Shown here one piece after another: positions 11,501-19,549 of a stretch of DNA of 32,814 bases. The notes beneath the pieces were generated by a model. The model was given only the letters and a program-made list of their open reading frames with translations, did not search any database and had not been told where the DNA came from. A program made the position numbers and the translations under genes. Position 1 is the stretch's first letter. The number at the start of each line of letters is the position of its first letter. The stretch spans positions 1-32,814 of the forward strand of contig JAHBMJ010000980.1 of NCBI GenBank assembly GCA_018398765.1, read 5' to 3'. This DNA is from Chromera velia. Lineage: Eukaryota; Sar; Chromeraceae.

Positions 11501-11915
11501 CTTCCGGTGTGAGGGCCAGGAGACGGGGCATGGAGGATTTAGACCCGCGTCTTTCTGGGACCCCCCCGGGTCGGGTGGGCGTGTCTCCCTCCGTGTCGCT
11601 GAAGGGAGAACCGAAAATGGACCTGCCTGCTCTGGCTCTGATATCGGGGGGTCTGAAGGAATTGAGGAACGCGTTCTGTGCATTCAAAAACATTCGGCTG
11701 CGTCTCCTCTGCGCGACTGTGGGTTCTTGAGGAACTCTTTGTGGCGTTTCACTTCTCCCCTCCCCCCTTCCTGTAGGTCCCTCAAGGTCTTCTTGTGACG
11801 AGGGCGTAGGCGCGTCCCGGTGTTGGAGGAATGAAACGCCCCGACGAGTGCTGGGGGCACGGGAACGCAGGGGCGACGTCCTGACATCCAAATGGTGTGA
11901 AATTTGGCTTGTCAT
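130..11915 (-). CDS. PH-C2-DysF multi-pass membrane protein, MCTP/ferlin-like, ~21 exons
   Basis: Exons read on the minus strand, in order: 11915-11271, 11033-10878, 10679-10390, 9842-9725, 9482-9354, 8960-8873, 8587-8565, 8240-8178, 7548-7474, 6931-6850, 6525-6087, 5669-5532, 5176-about 3800, one or two unresolved exons in 3540-3172, 2908-2714, 2331-2240, 1911-1412, 1142-1051, 789-711, 491-399, and a final exon below 240. Phases match at every resolved junction, which is the main evidence for a single gene. The start is the first ATG after an in-frame TGA. Domains in order: disordered N-terminus, PH-like (~165-295), C2 (~305-475), membrane hairpin (~505-555), long low-complexity insert, DysF, coiled helix plus second hairpin, short tail. 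MCTPs and ferlins tether membranes or act in vesicle traffic; an ER or contact-site role here is inference. The 3' end is uncertain: CAG|TAA near 221 would end the protein at once, while TTTGTAG near 190 gives about 16 more residues ending in TGA. Confidence 0.82.
399..1911 (-). other. Coiled helix, second membrane hairpin and C-terminal tail
   Basis: The 500-nt exon 1911-1412 starts with a Ser/Gly/Arg-rich stretch and ends with FSEFIEEINQFKGDLENLAE, then EKRKNLFTW. This matches, in spacing and character, the GDLATQ...LLSW helix just before the last hairpin in plant MCTP proteins. The hydrophobic hairpin crosses the next junction: KIWVVV joined to LLCALPIVIVVPTNLLIWIW and VLTIFIDGF. Two short exons follow (789-711 and 491-399), giving a basic helix (GSKRRAFQQAFRASFL) and TMIEQRMNVVDLIEVLQAEY. 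All three donors, at 1412, 1051 and 711, read GTCAGT. Confidence 0.75.
2240..2908 (-). other. DysF (peroxin/dysferlin) domain, two exons
   Basis: Exons 2908-2714 and 2331-2240 join in phase across AG|G. The joined reading contains INSKVYAWQPIVNEKTDPNG, then GWRYAFMFSDLLW, then VTWVRRRAFKGIEM. The spacing of the aromatic residues, the D-x-x-GW-x-YA core and the terminal V-RRR is the signature of the DysF C-terminal half found in dysferlins and in the fungal Pex23/Pex30 peroxins, where it lies next to membrane-shaping segments. Upstream, EGEIDFIPEGFHIDPPPFMY is probably part of the N-terminal half. This is the most recognisable domain of the gene. Confidence 0.75.
3172..3540 (-). other. Unresolved exon region between insert and DysF domain
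   Basis: One exon is likely at 3237-3172 (GCATGCAG|GAG ... ACAGA|GTCAGA), reading SSSRILRDGEEDIGEEGVAL in the frame that joins the DysF exon. The exon before it is ambiguous. One reading starts after CTGTAG near 3515 and gives KKRPETHDSVLHNVVGFGLL. Another (3415-3281, both ends phase 2) gives a hydrophobic segment SWRYAFFALCFFWPLLIYFY. The second may only be a pyrimidine-rich intron read as protein. RNA data would decide. Confidence 0.4.
3800..5176 (-). other. Long low-complexity exon of the large membrane protein
   Basis: One exon of about 459 codons, by far the longest in the gene. It opens with an alanine/glutamate helix (LEALEEAAELAAVASSI) and then becomes rich in serine, arginine, lysine, glycine and acid: a run of eight serines, repeated RRRRS motifs, and an acidic tract TDEDEEEDEDGEEE near its end. 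The composition predicts disorder and many phosphorylation sites. It lies between the two halves of the MCTP-like membrane module, where plant MCTPs have only a short loop. The 3' end is either AAAAG|GTCGGC at 3800 or TGG|GTGATG at about 3779. Confidence 0.75.
5743..5772. repeat. (CT)n microsatellite
   Basis: About 15 CT units in an intron of the large gene. Confidence 0.95.
7551..7584. repeat. (CA)n microsatellite abutting a splice acceptor
   Basis: On the minus strand the GT run ends directly in GTGCAG, the acceptor of the exon at 7548-7474, so it stands where a polypyrimidine tract would be expected. Confidence 0.9.
8448..8517. repeat. (AC)n and (AG)n microsatellite spanning an N gap
   Basis: AC units to about 8476, four N at 8480-8483, then AG units. 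The true length is unknown because of the gap. Confidence 0.9.
8873..10600 (-). other. C2 domain segment of the large membrane protein
   Basis: Residues about 305-475, over four exons. Diagnostic strands are LVVRVLNAK at the start, then KPFVEVQFDTFRYR, WGMGLEIPVV, LRFRFFDN, KLIGEVSLPL and RGQLNVIIEWRRD. The order matches a C2 beta sandwich of the MCTP or ferlin kind. The loops that normally carry clusters of calcium-binding aspartates have few of them here (FFDNTPFA), so a calcium-independent C2 is likely, as inference. A lysine-rich loop (QKKKKDKE) sits between the first two strands and could touch acidic lipid. Confidence 0.7.
8923..9066. repeat. 46-bp direct duplication carrying a splice acceptor and exon start
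   Basis: The block 8923-8968 is repeated without a visible difference at 9021-9066. Each copy holds, on the minus strand, ATCAG|GTGAGAGGCCAGC and the first codons of the C2-terminal exon (VRGQLNVIIEWRR). Only the left copy continues into the rest of the exon. The 52 bases between them form an imperfect inverted repeat (TGCATGAATTCATT against AATGAATTCTGAATGCA). The copy at 9021-9066 is therefore a decoy acceptor upstream in the transcript. Confidence 0.85.
10390..11420 (-). other. PH-like domain segment of the large membrane protein
   Basis: Residues about 165-295, spread over the first three exons. The first strands read GWELVFLEVKERQLTLRK, the usual PH opening in which a tryptophan-led strand is followed by a turn and a second strand. 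The last part, FFELRAFCLQTP then IRIACQTLDDALSLAEFLHV, has the amphipathic C-terminal helix expected to cap a PH fold. PH domains usually bind phosphoinositides or proteins; no basic lipid-binding signature is clear enough to name a ligand. Assigned from pattern only. Confidence 0.5.
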
Positions 11916-13355
11916 CTGGCTGTCTCTTTTTTTACTTCAGATCAAAGTTCGAGAAGGGCACAAGGAATGCGTGGGTCACGTTCCTGGGACAAACGCGCAT
12001 CGTTGCGCATGGGTGCCGAATGTAGACGGACAGGGATCGCCCGATTGTTTGCAGTGCTAATCATCAGACAGTCAATTCAGATACGGACAGACAACAGTGT
12101 CGCAACACATCCTTGCATGCATGCATGTACACCATTCTGACATTGCAGGCAGACTGATCAAGCCATGGAAGACTGTCACCTACACATGAGGCACCCCTGC
12201 AGACTCGTGATCCGTTGAAAGTCTATAGGGGTCAGGACTCAGAAGGACAGATCGAAGTCTATCGATATCGTTTTTGATTGCATGAATACATGCATCGATC
12301 GACTCTGACGTGCGTACGTATATACGTATGGATCGATCGAGGCGTGCGTCAAGCGGCTAAAAAACAACACATAGCTGTTGCACAACAAAGTGTTGCATGA
12401 AACACATGCATGCAGATGCAGCACGCAACTGATTCGAGATGCATACCAGACCGATGCAGGACCAGATAGTCACTAAAGAGAGATTCGAGGGGGTCGAACT
12501 GAATGGATCGAGCAATTACATATTTAAAAGAAGCTGTGTATGTGTATGTATGTGTGCTCCACGGTGTGGATGCTTACATTTCGCATGTCAGCAACAAGAA
12601 ATTCTTTCTCGGCAACCTCTCCCCTCTGTTGCCTGCCAAATACAGGAGAGAAGTCAAGCTCGTGCGGTGCGTGCGGTGCCTGCGTGCGTGGAGAGGCATG
12701 CTATGCCCGAAGCTACAACGGGATGAGTGATGGATCTGCATATGCTGCTCTTCTCGGACTCGAACAACCATTCACATTTCAGAACATTTTGAAAATCTTC
12801 CGCCTCTGCCTCCTGGTTGATTCCGCTTGTCGCTCCGTCTGAAGTTTTGCCTCTCGCAGAAGATGAACTTTGACTTGGGCGGGAGAGGAGGACAGGGAGC
12901 ACATGGTTTTGGAGGACAAGCAGCCGCACAGGAGCATCGTAAGATGTTCCTATTGATATCGAGTCGCATGACGACCCGGATGTCGCGTCGAATGTGCAGG
13001 AGGTCCCGCACCCGGTGCATGTGTTGTTCTTTACCATTATTATCCATCCCCGCGCCTTGTCTTCTCTTCTTGCTGCATACTCTGTTTGTCACGCTGCATA
13101 CCAACAAAGACGTTCGAGCTTCCTGGCTTTGTTTGGAATGCGCCCATACCTTGTGCTTATAATTTCTGCAATCCCAATCTGCAACGCATTCACTCCTTTC
13201 CCTTCATACCGCATCGGCTCGCATCGGCCGTATTCTGCGCCCACCTTTCCTCTCTATCAATCTTGCTGTCTCTGTCTTCCTTTTCCTTTTCTCGAGCACT
13301 ATCTCCAATGAAGAAAGAACAATGGCCTTTCTTCTACCTGTATGTGTCTTGACTA
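11916..13355. other. Upstream flank of the large gene; no supported gene
   Basis: No exon chain with consistent phase was found on either strand. A 14-bp perfect palindrome TACGTATATACGTA lies near 12315-12328, beside ATCGATCG palindromes, and GCATGCATGCATG near 12115 is similar. A minus-strand open frame at 12654-13037 is cysteine- and serine-rich and unrecognised; it could be a 5' untranslated or leader exon. The promoter of the large gene should lie here, but no core element is clear. Confidence 0.4.
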
Positions 13356-13357
13356 TA

Positions 13358-13590
13358 GGCGTCGGCTAAAGAAAAAAAAAAAGAAAAAAAATAAGCGATC
13401 AGAGGATTTTTTTTTTTTCTTTCTTTTTTACTTTTTTACCCTCAACAACACCTAACAACAGTCGTGCAACACATGAACAACACATGTGCAACACTTGGGC
13501 AACAGTTGTTTGACTGAAAAAGAAAACAAGAAAAAAAAAAAGTAATGGGTTTGGGGGGATCTTTTTTTTTTTTTTTCTTTAGCCGACGCC
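13358..13590. mobile_element. MITE-like foldback element with TA target duplication
   Basis: The left end GGCGTCGGCTAAAG is the exact reverse complement of the right end CTTTAGCCGACGCC. The inversion continues as an A-tract on the left and a T-tract on the right, so the terminal inverted repeats are about 25 bp or more. TA flanks both ends (13356-13357 and 13591-13592), as for Tc1/mariner-type insertions. The 233-bp interior has no coding capacity and holds ACAAC-rich repeats (near 13440-13510) between a second T-tract and A-tract. It is a non-autonomous DNA element; the mariner assignment rests only on the TA duplication. Confidence 0.8.
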
Positions 13591-13592
13591 TA

Positions 13593-15438
13593 GTGTCTTG
13601 ATCACTTTGGTCAAGTGCCGCTCAATCGTGTAAGAGAGGGGAGGCATTCCCACTTTGGAAACTCTTTTTTTTATGTTTGCGCAATGAAGTGCAGGCAGTA
13701 GCGACTGACCCCGTGGGACCGTCACGGGGTCCTCCGGCAGGCCCTCTTTCGAGTCTCGTGCATCACAGTAGAATGGCAGTCCTAGCTATGCCAGAAGAAT
13801 TAAACATGCGGACAGCATCGTCTCCAAGGCCGAGGAATTGCATCTGCATCTTGAGGTACAGACCATCCACAATGTTCCATTCAGCTAGACGAAGCTTGCA
13901 GAAGGTCCTGATACTCTTCCAGAGCGTGATCAAGAAGGCCAACCAGCACTGTGGTCCAGCAGTTGAAAACTGACTCTATCTGGCAGAAGGACCGGACAGC
14001 AATGTTGATCAATTGACTTTATGACCAGTTAATATCTTCGCAGTTATATAATGATTATCGATCATTTAATATAATTTTAATTCATAACTATTACTTTGAT
14101 AATTTATTTATTTTTAACATATATTTTCGAAGATAAGTTAATTATCCAGTGTAATATCCAGCTTTTAATCATATTTAACTCAAGTTAACTGATAAGATCA
14201 CTTAATTTCTAGCAAAATAATGATAAAATTATTATGATTATAATCCTATAATCCTAAGATAATAAAACTTTTTAAATTTTTAAAACTTTGTTTAAAAAAA
14301 CAGAACTTAATTCATAGTGTATTTGATAGCATGAATGACCCTAGAACTACCTAAAACACCATACATTGACCGCTAGATTGACCGCTGCTTGCAAGAAATC
14401 AAGACTTATGCTCGAAGATTTTCATTGAATTAATTAACACAAAAAGCCGCACGGAGACGCGTCGGTCGATTGATGGACGGATTGGAATGGCAGAAAGAAG
14501 GCACCTTCCCCCAAGAGACGCAGCATCAACCCATCTTCCCCGAAAGACCTTGCGCAACAGACCCGACGTTAGCAGTCCCAGCTACAGAATCCACCCGGCT
14601 ATGAGTGAATGCCTAGGTGAATCCATGGATGCGCCCCATCATGCAAGCATCCTTCAACGGCCCTCATCTCGTCCTGTACCGCTCCGTGGCCGGCCTGCCA
14701 CTGTCAACTTGACAGCCGCAGGCGGAAAAAAGAGAGCTACACAAACTCTCTGCGAGATGGCGATTCAGCCCCCCCCTGCCCTTTTTTTGCTCGAAGAACG
14801 GACGGATGGAAGGCACAGAAGGTGATGCCGTGCCCCCCCGACGTGTAGTGAGGAGAAAGCGGAGAGGGGGAAGGAACAAGGAGGCAATCGAAATGGAGAC
14901 GAGACGAGACAGGACCCTGGAGCGTGCGCGCACTCTCTGGTGAATGACAAGCAGGCAGTCAGGGAAACGTTTTTCGGACGCAACAGGCCAATTACCCGCC
15001 TATCTGTCAATACATCCAGACACGCCAGGCAAGCACACCTGAAGGCAGTCGACGTTTCGGGGCCGAATGGGGCGAAGGGAAGGGAAAGGAGGGGAGAGGA
15101 TGGACCTGGCCGGAGGGACGCGTGGGTGGGTGTGTGGAAATGCAAAACCGATTAGACAAAGGCAAACCGTCCCATGCGACGAAGACGGAAGAGAGTAGCG
15201 AGTCCGCGACAGACGACTCAAGACGCGTGTGAGTGGTGACGGAGTGTGTCAGTGAGTGAGTGAGTGAGTGAGTGCGAGCGTGAGTGTGGATAAATAGAGA
15301 GTCAAACAAAACACACGCGGTGGGTACAGACAACACTGGACCGACCGCGTTTCTAATCAAACGATCATAAACACATGCCATTATTAATAATGAAACAAGA
15401 AAGCAGACATGCAACCTTCCCCTTCCCCCGCGACGATG
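13593..15438. other. Intergenic stretch with AT-rich block; no supported gene
   Basis: Plus-strand open frames at 13677-13973 and 14487-14825 lack splice partners and recognisable domains. From about 14010 to 14350 the base composition drops sharply to AT-rich sequence with no open frame, then returns to mixed GC. A GAGT tetranucleotide run lies at 15250-15275. The stretch ends at the stop codon of the nuclease-like gene, so the last few hundred bases probably include its 3' untranslated region. Confidence 0.45.
13707..13731. other. Perfect 9-bp stem hairpin
   Basis: GACCCCGTG and CACGGGGTC are separated by seven bases (GGACCGT). The stem is perfect and GC-rich. No gene or RNA family could be attached to it. 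It sits about 115 bp right of the foldback element. Confidence 0.6.
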
Positions 15439-15972
15439 TCACCTTCCTCTATGTGTCTCCTTTACACTTCCTGCTGCGGACATCTCATATGTCTCTTTCG
15501 CATCCTCCATTTTCTTTTTTGCGAATTGGGCCGCAGCCGAGAATGCAGACCCCGCACTGTGCCCCGACATCACGTGGTTGACAAAGAAAAACACAGCCTG
15601 CAAGCAACCAAACAGGCAACCAAACAGGCAATAACAGAAAGCAAACAAACAAGAGTCAAAGATTAGAAAGCGGCTAGGTTGTCTCATAGTCAGCAGGTCT
15701 TTCCTCTTAAATGCAACCACCGTCCTGTGTCTCGCTGTCTCACAGTCTCTGTTGTGCAGGAGGTGGAGAGTTACTTAGGATGCTCCCTGTCATCTTCTGT
15801 CAGTCAGGCATTTGAATGGGGGAAGAAGAAAGGAAGCCAAAGGAAAGAAGGGGCCTGGAGAAGGTTGAACTCTCGTGCGTCTCTGCTCTCCTGTGCCTGT
15901 GTTTACGTGTGCATGTCTACGTGAGTGTGAGGCTGAGGGTGCGTGAAGGGGTGTGAGTGTCCCACAGTCACA

Positions 15973-16013
<41 letters not shown>

Positions 16014-17774
16014 TGCGTGTGTGCGTGTGGATACACTGAGAGAAAGGGAGGTGGGGGGGTCCTGACTGCCTGCGTCCCTGCCGCATTGACTGACCAAAAC
16101 AACCAGCATGATGACAAAGTTGATCGCGAAATTCCTCGCGTACAGGCTGACGGTGTCCGCCTGTCTCGTCTTCTTCCGTTGTTGTACCTCCTCGTCTGCT
16201 TCCACACCGACAGGAAGGGAGAAAGGCAGGCAGGCAGGCAGAGAGGCAGGAGGGCGGGAAGGAAGAAGCAGAATTAGGCACACACGAGTTTGAGTGAGTG
16301 AACCCAGACACATCGGACAGAAGGCCGAAAGAACCAAAGTGAGACGAAAGTACCACAAAGAGAGAAAGCTTTGTTTGTTCAAAAGTCTGGTTGTGTTTGC
16401 CTTTCTCTGCATGCCTCTCGCTTTCATGGTTGCCGGGCGGGCGGGAAGGAAGGAAGGAAGGAAGGAAGGAAGGAAGGAAGGCAACGATCTCCTGAAAGGA
16501 AAGTGGAAAGAGAGGTGAACGGGGTGGCAGAGAGAGGCGAGACAAGAGAAACGCAAGGAGAGGGGAGAAGAGAGGGAAATACTGGCGTTGGTTAAGAGAC
16601 TGAAAAACACAAGAAAAGCGGAAGCGAAATACAGCAAGAGCAAACGGCATGGCCTTATGAAGAAGGGGAATGGAGAGGGCGCAACAAGGAGAGAGGGAGG
16701 GAGGGAATGAGAAGATGCATACACGGAGCCTGCCTGCCTGACAGGACAGATTGACTGACTGTCTTCCACCCCCATTCCGGACTCCTTCTTCATCTGCATC
16801 GCTTCTCGTGATTCCAGAATGGAATTCAATACGATGGCTGTGCGCGCCCCGGCCACCAAGATTCGATTTCGTACTAATTCCTCCCACTGCCTATCGATGT
16901 GCGGGGTTACTGTCAACTTCTTTGCAGGGGTAATACGGTCATTTGACGTTGGGTCCTTGTAAATTTTGTTACACGCAATCTCCAAATTCTCTTGTGCCCA
17001 CTGATCAAACAATGCAACTTCATTCCCTTTTGAAAACTCCGCCTTTTCCTTCTCATACTGCGCTTTTACTGCATTCACATGAGTCCAGCCCCCATACCAA
17101 TGTCCCGGCCTGTCTGCAATCATCGCCTGAGTGAACCCAGCATCCCATAAGTCAAACAGAGTCGAGTCCTTCCCCCGAAAGTGCACTGATATCTTCTTGC
17201 CAGTTTCGTCTCCCACAAACCCCAGCTGCAGAGGCTGGTGCAACTCCCCCAACAAATGAATGAGGAAATGGAGCATGTCAGAGTCCGATAACTTCTGTCC
17301 AGGGGGAAGCGTCAGATCATTCTCTGCCTCCTGCTCTGGTGTGAGCTTATGTGTGAGCTTGCCGAAGAAGTGCTTGATGGCTGGAAGGAGACAAACATTC
17401 CCGGGACACAAGTCTGCTGAGGGCTTAGGATCTAATTTGCACTCCCAGTCTTTGGTCGGGTTGCTGTGAAGCTTCAAAGTCCATGGAAATTTTTTGTTTA
17501 CTTTCGCCGTCCTGCAGAGAAGGGAGGGGCAGTGGGGTAGATATTTTGACAACACGTCACGGATCCTTCCTCCTTCTTCTGTCTGTCTGTCTCTGACTGA
17601 CCATGTTGGAACATCCACAACGTCTCTCCCGTTCATGAGTCTTTTTATTTGTGCCGTTGGTTTGCCCTTCAAGGCACTCATTGCAGTCATTCCTATTGCC
17701 TCATGGCCGTCTTTGTCCCAGGCAAGGCACGCAGGAAGACAGCAGAGGACGAGGACACGCAGAGCTGAACGCAT
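15439..17774 (-). CDS. S1/P1-type nuclease-like protein with membrane anchor, four exons
   Basis: Exons 17774-17602, 17511-16760, 16195-16095 and 15597-15439 join in phase (2, 1, 0) to 394 residues ending in TGA. MRSALRVLVLCCLPACLA is a signal peptide, and cleavage before W19 leaves the N-terminal Trp that S1/P1 nucleases use as a zinc ligand; H24 (WDKDGH) fits ligand His6. The family core LHFLIHLLGELHQPLQ and TLFDLWD is clear. Compared with P1 nuclease from memory, H73, H143 and D181 are kept, but the Asp after PTW is Ala, the GD Asp is Glu147, the HQPLH His is Gln153 and the NLH His is Phe177. Nuclease activity is therefore doubtful. The C-terminus adds a basic segment and a transmembrane helix (FAINFVIMLVVL joined to AVFFFVNHVM), unusual for a secreted family, followed by an alanine/lysine-rich tail. 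All three donors are GTCAGT. Confidence 0.88.
15975..16011. repeat. (GT)n microsatellite inside the last intron of the nuclease-like gene
   Basis: An uninterrupted GT run in the intron between the two exons that together encode the transmembrane helix. Confidence 0.95.
16445..16482. repeat. (GAAG)n microsatellite
   Basis: Nine or so tandem GAAG units in the second-to-last intron of the nuclease-like gene; on the coding strand this gives a long pyrimidine tract. Confidence 0.95.
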
Positions 17775-18224
17775 TGTGAACGGGATCGATCGAGAGAAGA
17801 TAGAAAAGACTATCGGCACATTCCCTCAGGTACTACTGCACCCCTTCTGCCTCATCAGATGCAGAACGTGGACAGGTTGTGTATTCTCTGACTCATCTAC
17901 CTAAGAAACACACTGACAGAGAGGGGGTGCCCCAATTCTGAAGTGGAGAATCAACGATTGAGCTATAGTGTTTCTCATGCAGATCCGACGACTGTTCGTA
18001 TCTGCGTGCCAGCTAGCTCTGACACGCACGCGTATCGCTCCAATTCCATGCAACCTGAAGCTGATGATGCATGCATGACCCCGAAAAGCAATTTTAAACT
18101 TCCGCGGCCGTGCTAAATCTGCATGCGTGCGTCGAGCGGCCGGGAGGTCCGTCACGCAAAATCGGCTGCGCAACGCGTGGGACACGCTGACCCTTTCGAA
18201 AGAGACCTAGCTTCGTAGTTCTTC
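17775..18224. promoter_or_regulatory. Shared intergenic region between two divergent genes
   Basis: About 450 bp separates the starts of the nuclease-like gene (minus) and the next gene (plus), so both promoters should lie here. It contains GCATGCGTGCGTCGAGCGGC near 18120 and several GCATGC/TGCATG palindromes. I see no TATA box that I would defend. Assignment is by position only. Confidence 0.35.
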
Positions 18225-19484
18225 ATGCAGTTAGATTGTCTGCCCCATGACCATGATCCGTCGGTTTCCTTAAGGCCAGTCTACCAATCTCACTTCGGGG
18301 AAGCCTGTTCAACTGCTTTTGAGTCTCTCACTTTCCTTATTGATCCGTCTACGCTCTCGAACCGTGTTGTTCAGTCTGTCTGTTCTGCACGCAACTGTAT
18401 GTCTCACACAATGGAGATTGACTGTCCGATGCTCAATAAGGCCCTTCCCCTTCCTCACTGCCTGACTACTCTGACAGGAAAGAAGGTCTATGTCTTCGAT
18501 CGCGTGGATGCAGAAGCAGAGCCTCTGGAAACTGGGTCGGTCTCTCGGTTTGTTGGTTGCAGGCAGACTGAATCGCCACCGTGCCTATGTCAATAGCGAG
18601 GATTTGCATGTTGGTGTGTCTGCGTGCCCTGCTTGCTCTTCCTTCCCCTTTGCCGCTTTTTCAGGCGACTTCCCATCTGTTTCGTGGTACTCTCTCCCTT
18701 CTGTCTTACGTCCATCCCTCCGACTCTCTGTCATCTCGTCCTTCCTTTCTGTCTCCTTCAACCTCGGTCCCCTCTGCCTCTGGCCGGGTTTATCTTTTCC
18801 CCTCACCGTGCCCCTTTCTACGCTTTCTCTGCGCTTGCTAGCTCCACTTTTTGCCTGTCCGTCTGCATTTACCTGTTCTTTCGTCTGCACCTTGAGTCTG
18901 TGTGCTGGTCTAGCTGCACGTCGGCTATGCAAGGAAGCGAGGCTGGGAAGGAAGGAAGGAAAGAATAATGAAGGAAGAGAGGCAAGGGAGAGGCAGGGAG
19001 GGACCCGATGGGAACAAGGGGAGAAAGAACAAATGAATAAAGTAAACAGATAAAGAAAGGTAGACAGATGGATGGAAGGAAGGAACGAAAGACAGAAAGA
19101 AGTTAGATATGAAAGACAGACACAAAAGGAAAGAAACGATTCGAAGAGATAAAGTAAGAGGCTGCCTTTCCATCGACCAGTATTCTTGCTTAACGTTTTG
19201 CACGGAATGCAATGGGCGTGCTTGCCTGCCCGTGTGCAGGGTGATGGATGACGTTCAACGAGTCTTCGACCAGCATCGTTTCGAGCACATACAGGTAGGG
19301 TAGGCATGCATGCATGCTCGGTCGGTGCTCTATGCGACGGTTTCATGTTGGGTCTGCAGCACACTCGTCTGATTCTTCCTCAGCACCTGCACAAAGTACA
19401 CCCAGTGCTTTCTTTCCTCATCACAAGCCAGTCAGACACACACACTCTCTCTCTCACACACACACACACGCACACCGCACACGC

Positions 19485-19549
<65 letters not shown>

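Noticed and set aside
12654-13037. Cysteine/serine-rich minus-strand frame as the first exon of the large gene
   Set aside because: No donor gives a phase-consistent join to the exon starting at 11915, which has its own ATG after an in-frame stop.
13677-13973. 98-codon plus-strand open frame
   Set aside because: No domain, no splice partner and no composition difference from the surroundings; it ends at an AT-rich block.
15790-16887. 365-codon minus-strand frame in the nuclease-like locus
   Set aside because: It is intronic sequence and an out-of-frame shadow; splicing at 16760 and 16195 explains the region.
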